This document shows, piece by piece, positions 1 through 7,995 of a DNA stretch of 15,597 nt. The position numbers and the translations under genes are program-made. Position 1 is the first letter of the stretch; each line of letters begins with the position of its first letter. The notes below the pieces were generated by a model. It was not told the DNA's origin. It searched no databases and saw only the letters and a list, made by a program, of their open reading frames with translations. This DNA comes from Chitinophagaceae bacterium (lineage in GTDB: Bacteria; Bacteroidota; Bacteroidia; Chitinophagales; Chitinophagaceae). The stretch lies in contig JACVCQ010000018.1 of the NCBI GenBank assembly GCA_016741945.1, positions 1 through 15,597 on the forward strand, written 5' to 3'.

Positions 1-2
1 AC

Positions 3-401
3 TTTTGGACCAATAGGGGGGCCTTTTTGAACCGAATGAATTTTGGATTGGCATTGGCCACACAAAAAATTCCGGGTATTCGGGTAAATCTGTTGGCATT
101 AAACAATAACCATGAACCGGAGAGTGCTGATGAAGCGCTGCGTGCATTCAGTAAGATATTGTTGCCGGAGAGAGATAACGAAGAAAATATTAAAAGGCTA
201 ACAGCTATGGTACGTGATGCAAATGTGGAACAAAAGATAGCTGTTGCAGCTGATAAGACAAAGAATAATACAGATGAGGAAGGAGAAGAAGAAACAAGAG
301 GGCAAGGTTCAAGAGACAAGGAAGATATCAAGAAGGAAGTAACAAGTATGGCGCAGGTGGTGGGGATTATTATTGGATCTCCGGAGTTTCAAAGGAAGTG
401 A
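3..401 (+). CDS. DUF1800 family protein, C-terminal part (5' end outside window)
   Basis: The frame is open from the window edge, so the first 132 codons seen are the tail of a longer gene; family members are usually about 450-600 residues. The segment NRGAFLNRMNFGLALA resembles the DUF1800 C-terminal region, and the closing VVGIIIGSPEFQRK is the typical family ending. DUF1800 proteins are predicted to be exported and are commonly encoded directly upstream of a DUF1501 gene, as here (106 bp gap); their biochemical role is unknown. Before the ending there is a charged, low-complexity stretch rich in Asp, Glu, Lys and Arg (around codons 82-112 of the visible part) that looks like a flexible insertion. 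The TTG or ATG codons at 27-38 are internal and not the real start. Identification rests on the ending and the neighbour, so family assignment is good but function is open. Confidence 0.8.
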   Translation, partial: FWTNRGAFLNRMNFGLALATQKIPGIRVNLLALNNNHEPESADEALRAFSKILLPERDNEENIKRLTAMVRDANVEQKIAVAADKTKNNTDEEGEEETRGQGSRDKEDIKKEVTSMAQVVGIIIGSPEFQRK

Positions 402-408
402 GGAGAAG

Positions 409-493
409 ATGTGAAAAGTGAAACGAAGAGGTAATAAAATTTGGATAGATAGCTCACGGCTCTTAACTCAAAGCTCACAGCTGCTTTCAGCAT
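409..493. repeat. Intergenic word-like repeats after the DUF1800 stop
   Basis: Ten bases after the DUF1800 stop lies GTGAAAAGTGAAACGAA (411-427), which recurs exactly at 6119-6135 behind radA. A second motif, AGCTCAC, appears twice (451-457 and 472-478) and is followed by CAGCTG. The segment has no coding potential and lies between two genes that are probably co-transcribed. It belongs to the set of stop-codon-adjacent repeats described in the findings. Confidence 0.55.
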
Positions 494-507
494 AAAAAAC
501 CAAACAT

Positions 508-1767
508 ATGATTCATCGCAGAGCATTTATGAAATCAGGCGCTATGGCCTTGTTCGCAGCAGGATTTGGTGGTGTTCCCAACTTTATTGCACGAGCGGCA
601 GAGAGTGGTAAAATCATCCCTCCCTATAAAAGAAACAAAGTATTGGTATGTATATTTCAACGTGGAGCAATGGATGGCTTGATGGCAGTGAGTCCGTTTG
701 CTGATCCGAATTTGAAAACACTGCGTCCAAATTTGTACATGAGTCCCGCACAAACACAGGGGGGTATGCTGGATTTGGATGGACAATTCGCATTGCATCC
801 GTCACTTCAAAGTTTGTCTTCTTATTTTACTGAGGGACGAATGGGTATTGTGCACGGTGTAGGTAGTCCGAACAACACACGAAGTCATTTCGATGCGCAG
901 GATTTCATGGAGAGTGGAACACCTTTTAATAAAGGCACAACGAGTGGCTGGCTGAATAGAGCGATTGGTTTAACGGGACATGAAGCAACACCTTTCAGTG
1001 CCGTAAGTATCACAAATGCTTTACCGCGTAGTTTGTATGGTGATAAAGAAGCTTTAGCCATCAGTAATCTGCAAGACTTTGCCATACAAATGCAAGGCAA
1101 TCCCATGGCAGGTAATATGGCTGCCAAATCATTTGAGTCTTTATATGATCAAACCAGTAATCAGTTACTGAATAAAACAGGTAAAGAGAGTTTTGAAGCG
1201 ATGCGGATCTTGAAATCTACTGATATTAAAAATTATCAACCAGCCAATGGAGCAATATACCCTAATTCACCACTGGGAAATTCTTTGAAACAGATTGCAA
1301 CACTGATTAAAATGGATGTGGGTATGGAAGTGGCTTTTGCAGAAAGTGGAGGGTGGGATACGCATTTCAATCAGGGAACTGTGAATGGTGCATTTGCCCG
1401 TAACCTCCGTGATTTCAGTGATAGTATTGCGGCTTTCTGGAAAGATATGGGAACTTATCAGGATGATGTTACTGTGATGACCATGACAGAATTTGGCAGA
1501 ACGGCACACCAGAATGGAACAGGTGGAACAGATCATGGCAGGGCTAGTTGTTTATTTGTTTTGGGCAATGATGTTGCGGGAGGTAAAGTGTATCACCAAA
1601 TAAAGTCGTTGGCGAAATCTGATTTGGAAGATGGGCGTGATCTGCCTGTATCGACAGATTTTAGAGCAGTATTCAGTGATGTGGCAATAGGACATCTGAA
1701 ATTGAAGCAAACAACAGGCTTATTTCCCGGATGGGATGGTAAAGCGTTGAATCTAATCAAGGGATAA
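508..1767 (+). CDS. DUF1501 family exported protein (Tat signal)
   Basis: A 419-residue protein, normal length for the family. The N-terminus HRRAFMKSGAMAL followed by a hydrophobic stretch and ARAA is a twin-arginine (Tat) signal, so export in folded form is predicted. DUF1501 belongs to the alkaline phosphatase/sulfatase-like superfamily. Conserved blocks visible are RGAMDGL (52-58), SHFDAQDFMESG (126-137), GGWDTH (281-286), MTEFGRT (326-332) and GGTDHG (339-344); the Asp and His residues in these are plausible metal ligands, but no substrate is known. It follows the DUF1800 gene on the same strand, the usual pairing, and probably forms an operon with it. The ATG at 508 is chosen because the Tat motif begins three residues later. 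It converges with the WG-repeat gene, whose stop is only 15 bp away. Identity is firm; biological role is unknown. Confidence 0.9.
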   Translation: MIHRRAFMKSGAMALFAAGFGGVPNFIARAAESGKIIPPYKRNKVLVCIFQRGAMDGLMAVSPFADPNLKTLRPNLYMSPAQTQGGMLDLDGQFALHPSLQSLSSYFTEGRMGIVHGVGSPNNTRSHFDAQDFMESGTPFNKGTTSGWLNRAIGLTGHEATPFSAVSITNALPRSLYGDKEALAISNLQDFAIQMQGNPMAGNMAAKSFESLYDQTSNQLLNKTGKESFEAMRILKSTDIKNYQPANGAIYPNSPLGNSLKQIATLIKMDVGMEVAFAESGGWDTHFNQGTVNGAFARNLRDFSDSIAAFWKDMGTYQDDVTVMTMTEFGRTAHQNGTGGTDHGRASCLFVLGNDVAGGKVYHQIKSLAKSDLEDGRDLPVSTDFRAVFSDVAIGHLKLKQTTGLFPGWDGKALNLIKG

Positions 1768-1782
1768 TTGATGCATTAACAA

Positions 1783-2673
1783 TCATCGTTGGAAACGGTA
1801 TAAGATTGTTCCTTCTTTATTGATATAAACGATATCATTTCCCATTTCCATCATGGCCAATCCATTGTTGAAACTACCCATGCGATCGAACTGAGGTGTT
1901 ATTACCCATTCTCCTTTTTTATTGATAAAGCCCCAGCTTTTATAATCTTTCTGAACAACTGCGAGGCCTTCACTAAAAGATCCTGCATTGGTATAAGTCG
2001 GAGCAATCACCCATTGTCCGCTCAAATCTACAAATCCCCATTTGTTGCTGGTATCACGAGCAGCAGATACACTATCGGCAAAACCATTCATGGTTGTGAA
2101 GGAAGTTTTGATATTTGTTTTGTTTTTGATCGTTATGATCTCCCACTTATCAGTCATATTTTGTTGTGCACAAACAACACCTGCAAAAACAGAACTGATA
2201 TTGTAGTAAATAGGTTGCAATACAAATTTTCCGGAGCTATCGATCAATCCCCATAAATTATTTTTTAGTGATGCAGGTGCAAGCCCTTCTGAAAAATTAT
2301 GACATTGTGAAAATTGCGGCTGAATAATAAATGCTCCCTTTTTATTGATGTATCCCCATTTACCATTCTGTTGCACTCGTGCTTTACTTTCAAAAAATTG
2401 ATCGGCTGCATTGAATTGAGGGGTAATAATCCATTTTCCTTTTTCATTAATGAACCCATATTGAGCAGATACCATATAATTCCCGATTGCAGCTACTGCC
2501 ATGCTGTCTTTAAATGCACTTGCAAAAATAAACTGAGGAGCTATGACGGTTCTTCCATTGGTTTTATGAAGAAAACCAAATCGATTTTTCTCAATAAAAG
2601 GAATGAGGCTTTGCGCTTGTAAGCAAGAGCAAATGATTATGGAGAATACAATCAGGAAGTATATTTTTCTCAT
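1783..2673 (-). CDS. Secreted WG-repeat protein
   Basis: A 296-residue protein with an N-terminal hydrophobic signal peptide (about residues 3-20, ending CLQAQ; Bacteroidota signal peptides often end in AQ). A Cys at 15 or 17 could suggest a lipoprotein, but the lipobox is poor. The mature part is built of WG (KWG) repeats of the form WGfInkkGkwvItPqF, starting near residues 32, 72, 106, 141, 212 and 247. A degenerate copy lies at about 177-192 and a final one that has lost the WG at about 281. WG repeats are thought to form a beta-rich scaffold for protein interaction; no enzymatic role is visible. The gene begins 15 bp after the acs stop on the same strand, so it is probably the last gene of that transcript. 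The ATG at 2673 is supported by the signal peptide directly after it. Confidence 0.85.
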   Translation of the reverse strand: MRKIYFLIVFSIIICSCLQAQSLIPFIEKNRFGFLHKTNGRTVIAPQFIFASAFKDSMAVAAIGNYMVSAQYGFINEKGKWIITPQFNAADQFFESKARVQQNGKWGYINKKGAFIIQPQFSQCHNFSEGLAPASLKNNLWGLIDSSGKFVLQPIYYNISSVFAGVVCAQQNMTDKWEIITIKNKTNIKTSFTTMNGFADSVSAARDTSNKWGFVDLSGQWVIAPTYTNAGSFSEGLAVVQKDYKSWGFINKKGEWVITPQFDRMGSFNNGLAMMEMGNDIVYINKEGTILYRFQR

Positions 2674-2688
2674 CCGAATAAAGATAAG

Positions 2689-4626
2689 TTATAATCTCCC
2701 GTTCTTAATCTCATCTACCACACCCGGATCAAGCAGTGTAGATGTATCGCCCAGATTTTCTGTTTCTCCTTCTGCGATCTTACGAAGAATTCTTCGCATG
2801 ATCTTACCACTTCTAGTTTTGGGTAATCCGCTTACAAATTGAATTTTATCCGGTTTCGCAATGGCGCCAATAATTCGAGTCACTGTTTGTAGAATATCTT
2901 TTCTCACCAGATCTCCCGTACCATGTGTATCCTGTGCATGCGATCCTTGATAAATCACATAAGCATAAATGCCTTGTCCCTTGATATCATGCGGATAACC
3001 CACGACAGCGCTTTCCACCACACCTGCATGCATATTGATGGCATTTTCTACTTCAGCAGTACCAATGCGGTGTCCGCTAACATTCAACACATCATCTACA
3101 CGACCGGTAATACGGAAGAAGCCTTCTTTATTCTTTAGCGCACCATCACCAGTGAAATACATGTTTTCATAAGTAGCGAAGTAGTTAGTACGACATCTTT
3201 CATGATCGCCATAGGTGGTTCTTAAAATAGATGGCCATGGTGCTTTGATACAGAGATTACCGGATATGGTTGCTTCTCCTTCTTGTATGATCTCTTTTCC
3301 ATTTTCATCTACCAATACCATTTGCAGACCCGGCATGGGAAGTGTAGCCCATCCGGGTTTGGCGGGAGTAATACCTGCCAGATTGGAAATAAGACATCCT
3401 CCTGTTTCTGTTTGCCACCAGGTATCAACGATCGGACATTTTTTCTTGCCTACATGTTCATCATACCAATGCCATGCTTCTTCATTGATGGGTTCACCTA
3501 CTGTTCCGAGTACCTTAAGGGAAGAAAGATTTTTGCCTTGTAAAGGTCCTAATCCAAATCCCATCAAGCTACGAATAGCAGTAGGTGCTGTATATAAAAT
3601 GTTGACTTTGTATTTGTCTACAATATCCCAAAACCTGCCAGCATCGGGCCAGGTAGGAACCCCTTCAAATAATAGTGATGTAGCACCAGCACTCAGTGGT
3701 CCATACACGATATAACTGTGTCCGGTGATCCAACCAATATCTGCTGTACAGAAATGTACTTGTCCGGGTTCATATTGAAACACATTGACGAAAGTGTAAT
3801 TGGTATAGATCATGTAACCGGCTACAGTATGTACCACGCCTTTGGGTTTTCCTGTAGAACCGGATGTATAAAGAATGAACAATGGATCTTCAGCATCCAT
3901 TGCTTCAGCTTCAATAAATGTGATGCCTTTTTCCTCCACTTGTTTCATTTCATCTTCCCACCACACATCTCTTCCTTTGATCATCGATACAGGTGTACGG
4001 GTACGGGTGGTAACAATAACACGTTTTACGGTTTTGTTGCCGATCAATGCATCATCAATTACACTCTTTAATGGAATGTCTTTTGCACCCCTGTAAGCGC
4101 CATCACAGGTTACAATCGATTCGCCCTTCGCAACTTCTAGTCTGTCAACAATCCTTTATGCAGAGAAACCTCCAAATACAACGTAATGTATAGCACCAAT
4201 TCTGGCACAAGCCAAAACTGCAATAGCGAGTTCGGGGATCATACCCATATAAATACAAACACGATCTCCTTTTTTTACGCCATTGTTTTTGAGCACATGT
4301 GCAAATTGGCATACTTTCTCATGTAACTTTTTATAAGTAAGTATGCGATGGTTATCATCAGCTGCATTGGGTTCCCAAATAATGGCAGGATGATTGCCTT
4401 TTGTGGCGAGATGTCTGTCTAAACAATTCTCTGTAATATTCAGTTTTCCTCCTTTGAACCATTCTACCTTGGGTTCTGTAAAATTCCATTCCAGTACTTT
4501 ATCCCATTTTTTCTTCCAGGTAAAATGCTCGGCAATAGCACTCCAAAATGATTCAGGATCTTGTATGCTTTTCTGATACGCTTCCTGATAGGCTTCAAAA
4601 CTTTTGATCTGATAGGGATAAGACAT
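2689..4626 (-). pseudogene. acs: Acetyl-CoA synthetase (acs) interrupted by an in-frame TAA
   Basis: Acs makes acetyl-CoA from acetate, ATP and CoA via acetyl-AMP in the cytoplasm. The reading frame from ATG 4626 covers 645 codons, the normal family length, but codon 157 is TAA (4156-4158). The first part (codons 1-156) ends IGAIHYVVFGGFSA. After the stop, the same frame continues at once with RIVDRLEVAKGESIVTCDG, so no bases are lost or gained; the family has an ordinary residue at this place (Glu in the Salmonella protein). The C-terminal part keeps the AMP-binding loop TSGSTGKPKG (254-263), WWQTETGG, GRVDDVLNVSGHR, and the acetylatable lysine in PKTRSGKIMRR (codon 608, as expected near 609). 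One base change from a CAA, AAA or GAA codon would explain it. It may be a real nonsense mutation, a base-calling error, or (least likely) readthrough. A gene-prediction program may list two ORFs here. Upstream lies the terminator of the peroxidase gene, so acs starts its own transcript. Confidence 0.85.
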
Positions 4627-4645
4627 TCCAGCAATTTTTGAGCTA

Positions 4646-4653
4646 TAAATATA
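4646..4653 (-). promoter_or_regulatory. Possible -7 element upstream of acs
   Basis: On the minus strand TATATTTA matches the Bacteroidota -7 consensus TAnnTTTG except for the last base. It lies about 20 bases before the acs ATG and downstream of the preceding gene's terminator. No good -33 TTG is seen at the expected distance, so this is tentative. Confidence 0.25.
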
Positions 4654-4700
4654 CTGTAAGCTGCTACTTTAACTGTGAATGTTTTTGATAAATGAGGAGC

Positions 4701-4737
4701 AAAAAAAATCCCGACCAGTTTTTATGAGTCGGGATTT
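4701..4737 (-). terminator. Intrinsic terminator after the glutathione-peroxidase-like gene
   Basis: On the minus strand AAATCCCGAC pairs perfectly with GTCGGGATTT (10 bp stem, 4706-4715 with 4728-4737, 12-base loop), and the stem runs directly into eight T residues (4701-4708). It begins 18 bases after the stop codon of the peroxidase-like gene. This is the clearest factor-independent terminator in the window and separates that gene from acs. Confidence 0.85.
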
Positions 4738-4755
4738 CTTAATTCGAAAGTTGAT

Positions 4756-5286
4756 TTACTTTACGTATTTCAAAATTTCATCACTGTCCGGAGTTACTTT
4801 ACTTGGAAAGTATGCGATCATCTTTCCATTTTCATCCAACAAAAACTTATTAAAGTTCCATTTAACTTCTGCATCCAGTACACCGTTTTTATTTTTGCTG
4901 GTGAGCCACTGATAAATAGGAGCCATGTCATCTCCTTTAACGCTCACTTTACTGGCTAACGGAAATTTTACACCATAATTCAGTTTGCAAAATTCCTGAA
5001 TGTCATTATCAGTATTCAATTCCTGGTTAAAATTACCCGCTGGGAAGCCTACCACGACCAACTTGTCTTTATATTGATCAGCGAGTTTTTGCAGGGCAGT
5101 ATATTGTGGTGTGTATCCACATTTAGAAGCTGTATTTACAACCAGTATCTTTTTGCCCTTGAACTTGGAGAAATCTATAGTTCCTCCCGTAATGGATTTT
5201 ACTTTAAATGAATGGATGCTGCCATCATCGGGCAAAGTGAATGCTGAAAGTAATGCTACTGTAAGTAGGGTGAGAACATATTTCAT
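4756..5286 (-). CDS. Glutathione-peroxidase-family thiol peroxidase with signal peptide
   Basis: A 176-residue thioredoxin-fold protein of the glutathione peroxidase family, which reduces peroxides. A hydrophobic N-terminus (residues 2-17, LLTVALLSAFTLP) predicts export to the periplasm. The peroxidatic site is NTASKCGYTPQY with Cys56, not selenocysteine. The active-site Trp and Asn are present in KWNFNKF (Trp143, Asn144). The block that normally reads FPCNQFGxQEPG is FPAGNFNQEL here (81-90): the Cys and the usual catalytic Gln position differ and it is one residue shorter. Cys100 in EFCKLNYGVKFPL sits where thioredoxin-dependent plant members carry their resolving cysteine, so thioredoxin-like reductants are more likely than glutathione (inference). 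Flanked by comF upstream (78 bp gap) and a strong terminator downstream. Family assignment firm; substrate unknown. Confidence 0.87.
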   Translation of the reverse strand: MKYVLTLLTVALLSAFTLPDDGSIHSFKVKSITGGTIDFSKFKGKKILVVNTASKCGYTPQYTALQKLADQYKDKLVVVGFPAGNFNQELNTDNDIQEFCKLNYGVKFPLASKVSVKGDDMAPIYQWLTSKNKNGVLDAEVKWNFNKFLLDENGKMIAYFPSKVTPDSDEILKYVK

Positions 5287-5364
5287 ACAATCTGATTTTT
5301 TTCAAAATAACACTTAAATAAGGGAATTGTTATGGCTTTTCGGTGAATGGCAGAAAATTGTACT

Positions 5365-6054
5365 TTATAATGTATAGGCAGAAGCAGCGATACTAAGCCT
5401 GCAATCGGGTATCGGCATGAGTGTTTGTCCGCAGGCCTCCAAAGTAGCACCGGTGGTAATGACATCATCCACGAGCAATACATGTTTATTGATTAGTTGA
5501 TCGGGATGCATCACTTTAAATACTCCTTCCATATTCGTCCATCTGGAGAGACGACTTTGGGTGGTTTGACTATCTGTAAACTTTTCCCTTTGAATGGCTT
5601 TTGAGTTCATAGGTTTGGGCCAAACATCGCTAATACCCTCACAAATCACTTCGGCCTGGTTATAGCCTCTTTTGAATTGTTTTTTAGGGTTTAAAGGGAG
5701 CTGCAGAAGCAGATCAACGTCCGCGATACGGGGTTCAGATCGCAAAGCATAGCCCATCATTCTGCCTAAAAAGAGTCCGGCATGCTTATTTTGGTGGTAT
5801 TTGAGCTGTACCATCAGTTCCTGAATCAACGACTGCTTGGTAAAATAGTACAAGGCAGCTGCGTTTTCCACCCGAATCCTGCCAAAAAAGGCTTTTTCGA
5901 CCGGATTATTGGGTTGTCGGAAGAACCCTGTTTCGGGTAGCAAATGGGTACAACGGCTACAAATCTGCTGGTGGAGGCTCAAATAGTCGCTTCCACAGCC
6001 CATGCAATAATGGGGATAGATGAGTTGTAAAAGAGATTTTGCTACGGATATCAT
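5365..6054 (-). CDS. comF: ComF family protein (phosphoribosyltransferase-like)
   Basis: A 229-residue protein of usual ComF length. The N-terminus carries a four-cysteine zinc site, CMGC (17-20) and CSRC (32-35). The C-terminal half is a phosphoribosyltransferase fold with the PRPP-binding loop VLLVDDVITTGAT (about 192-204) and the preceding RGYNQAE segment typical of the family. In naturally competent bacteria ComF is needed for uptake or handling of transforming DNA; in other lineages the protein is widely kept and its substrate is not established. It lies downstream of radA on the same strand, separated by a 111 bp gap containing an inverted repeat, so co-transcription is possible but not assured. 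ATG 6054 fits the family N-terminus (hydrophobic helix before the first Cys). Confidence 0.9.
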   Translation of the reverse strand: MISVAKSLLQLIYPHYCMGCGSDYLSLHQQICSRCTHLLPETGFFRQPNNPVEKAFFGRIRVENAAALYYFTKQSLIQELMVQLKYHQNKHAGLFLGRMMGYALRSEPRIADVDLLLQLPLNPKKQFKRGYNQAEVICEGISDVWPKPMNSKAIQREKFTDSQTTQSRLSRWTNMEGVFKVMHPDQLINKHVLLVDDVITTGATLEACGQTLMPIPDCRLSIAASAYTL

Positions 6055-6116
6055 GTTCCGAAACTACATGCTCGGGGATAAGTATTTACCGCAGAAATGA
6101 TGGAAGTAAAAGTGAA

Positions 6117-6164
6117 AGGTGAAAAGTGAAACGAAAGAAATGTTTTTACTTTCACTTTTCACCT
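6117..6164. repeat. Inverted repeat abutting the radA stop
   Basis: AGGTGAAAAGTGAAA (6117-6131) is perfectly complementary to TTTCACTTTTCACCT (6150-6164), a 15 bp stem with an 18-base loop. It begins one base after the radA stop codon. There is no T tract after the stem on the minus strand, so it is not a standard terminator. Bases 6119-6135 repeat the 17-mer found at 411-427. Confidence 0.75.
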
Positions 6165-6165
6165 C

Positions 6166-7536
6166 TCAAAAAAGTTGCTGATACACTTCATCCACCCGAC
6201 TCAATGCGATGACTTGAATCTTGTAAGCTTGTGGGTTGAAACTTTTCTTATTGTATTTGGAGACAAATATTTTTTCGAATCCGAGTTTCTCTGCTTCGGC
6301 AATACGTTGTTCTATTTTATTGACAGCTCTGATCTCGCCATTCAATCCTACTTCACCTGCGAAACATACATGAGGGGGGAGTGGAACATCTTCATAGGAA
6401 GAGAGTAAAGCGCAGATTACAGCGAGATCAATGGAAGGGTCTTCTACTTTAATACCACCTGCAATGTTTACAAAAACATCTTTCATCCCAAATTGAAAAC
6501 CCCCACGTTTTTCAAGAACTGCTAATAGTAATTGTAATCTTCTGGTATCAAAACCGGTCACTGTTCGTTGAGGTGTTCCATATACACTTTGTGTTACCAA
6601 TGCCTGCACTTCAATCAGTAAAGGACGCATTCCCTCCAAGGTAGCAGCAATACCACTACCACTCAATTGATCTTCTCTTTGTGCAATTAAAATTTCTGAA
6701 GGATTGGCTACTACCCGCATACCATCGCCCGTCATTTCATAAATACCTAACTCAGCCGTACTACCAAAACGATTCTTTAAAGTTCTGAGAATTCTATACG
6801 CATAATGACGGTCACCCTCAAACTGCAAAACCGTGTCTACCATGTGTTCCAGCACTTTCGGACCGGCAATAGCACCATCCTTTGTAATATGACCAATCAG
6901 GAAAACAGGTGTATTGGTTTCTTTTGCAAAGCGTTGAAATTCGGCGGCACATTCCCGGATCTGTGAAACAGTGCCAGCAGAAGAGTCGATTAGGTTCGAT
7001 TGTAAAGTTTGAATAGAATCTACAATTACTAATTGTGGTTTTAGCTTTTTGATTTCCTGAAAAATAGTTTGTGTAGAAGTCTCAGTGAGTAGGTAAAAAT
7101 TTTCATTCTGAATCTTTAATCGATCAGCCCGCATTTTAATTTGTTGTTCACTTTCTTCTCCACTGATATACAAAACCCTTAGTTGATTCAATAGCAACCC
7201 ATTTTGTAAAAACAAAGTACTCTTACCAATACCGGGTTCACCCGCTACTAGCATAATACTTCCCGGAACTATGCCTCCTCCCAGTACTCGATCCAATTCT
7301 GGATCTTGACTTTTGATTCTTTTTTCTTCTGTTGTTTGAACCTCATTTAAAGATATCGTTTTTGTTTTTCTTTTATCCTCTTTATAATCATCCCATTTTT
7401 CCTCCTTCACATTTCCTTTATCTAGTATTTCTTCAGTAAAAGTATTCCACTGAGAACAAGCCGGACATTTACCGATCCACTTCGCACTTTCATAACCACA
7501 ATTGCTACAAAAAAAAGCTGTTTTAATCTTACTCAT
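6166..7536 (-). CDS. radA: DNA repair protein RadA
   Basis: A 456-residue protein matching the RadA (Sms) family over its length. In order: the N-terminal C4 zinc finger (CSNC 10-13, CPAC 24-27), a variable charged linker, the RecA-like ATPase with Walker A GEPGIGKST (99-107) and Walker B-like LVIVDSIQT, the family-specific KNRFGS motif (254-259), and a C-terminal Lon-protease-like domain (about 285-456). RadA is a DnaB-like helicase that drives branch migration during homologous recombination and in transformation. comF lies downstream; both have links to DNA uptake or recombination, but that may be chance. ATG 7536 starts seven residues before the conserved FFCSNCG. No clear promoter could be fixed upstream. 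Confidence 0.96.
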   Translation of the reverse strand: MSKIKTAFFCSNCGYESAKWIGKCPACSQWNTFTEEILDKGNVKEEKWDDYKEDKRKTKTISLNEVQTTEEKRIKSQDPELDRVLGGGIVPGSIMLVAGEPGIGKSTLFLQNGLLLNQLRVLYISGEESEQQIKMRADRLKIQNENFYLLTETSTQTIFQEIKKLKPQLVIVDSIQTLQSNLIDSSAGTVSQIRECAAEFQRFAKETNTPVFLIGHITKDGAIAGPKVLEHMVDTVLQFEGDRHYAYRILRTLKNRFGSTAELGIYEMTGDGMRVVANPSEILIAQREDQLSGSGIAATLEGMRPLLIEVQALVTQSVYGTPQRTVTGFDTRRLQLLLAVLEKRGGFQFGMKDVFVNIAGGIKVEDPSIDLAVICALLSSYEDVPLPPHVCFAGEVGLNGEIRAVNKIEQRIAEAEKLGFEKIFVSKYNKKSFNPQAYKIQVIALSRVDEVYQQLF

Positions 7537-7995
7537 TGGTTAAAGTTAGTGTTCAAATGATGAGTTCTTTTTAATAAAAAAATGCACAAAAAAAAATGAT
7601 GAAATTTAGTGTACAAGCAACAGTATTTGGAATAAAAAATTTGCTATCGATGAAAGTAGAAAAACGCTGAAACGCAACACAGACGGGCATGTAAAAGGGC
7701 CAACATTGCTGTTGACCCTGTTTACTTACTAACCCATTAAATTCTACCACTAAGTTACAAAACCGAGCCACATGGCAAAATAATTTTTGGGTTCTGTGAA
7801 TAATTTTTTGAGCCCGAAATATTTCGTAGATAACCTTAACAGTTTGTTAATCAAAAGGATTACAGCCATTTTGTCGAAGTGGGGAAAAATGTCATTTTTT
7901 TTGGTGCTTTTTGTCAGAATTTGCTGATTTTAAGGTACCAAATACAGGATTTTGGGTTTGGTAGGCATTTTGCAGCTGTATCCGAAATAAATCGT
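7537..7995. other. Gene-free region between radA and the YugP-type protease
   Basis: This 459-base stretch lies between divergently transcribed genes and must carry both promoters, though no full -33/-7 pair could be identified. It contains a long imperfect hairpin (7691-7725), a 12 bp perfect palindrome CGAAATATTTCG (7815-7826), a TTAACA/TGTTAA hairpin (7836-7850), and a 20-base-spaced direct repeat AATAATTTTT (7779-7788 and 7799-7808). A minus-strand ORF at 7571-7771 has no family features and is not called. Confidence 0.5.
7691..7725 (-). other. Long stem-loop with GCAA tetraloop upstream of radA
   Basis: On the minus strand an outer stem GTAAA/TTTAC encloses GGGTCAACA-GCAA-TGTTGGCCC, which pairs in 8 of 9 positions around a GNRA-type GCAA loop, followed by TTTT. 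The shape fits a terminator of an unseen minus-strand transcript or a structured leader of radA. The closing 5 bp outer stem argues against chance. Function is not known. Confidence 0.5.

Noticed and set aside
402..507. CRISPR array or tandem satellite
   Set aside because: The repeated words are too short and irregular, with no constant spacer length and no cas genes in the window.
3215..3715. Long plus-strand ORF opposite acs
   Set aside because: It is the antisense shadow of conserved Acs codons and has no recognisable domain.
4048..4155. Frameshift between the two acs halves
   Set aside because: Both halves are in the same frame (start 4626 and internal codon 4047 share phase), and the bases between translate to Acs-like sequence, so a single stop codon explains the break.
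7571..7771. Minus-strand 66-residue ORF upstream of radA
   Set aside because: No family features, phenylalanine- and cysteine-rich in a way typical of AT-rich noncoding DNA, and a strong hairpin lies inside it.
7879..7995. Longer N-terminus for the YugP-type protease
   Set aside because: The extra 39 residues do not resemble the family, whose members begin with the membrane segment that starts at ATG 7996.
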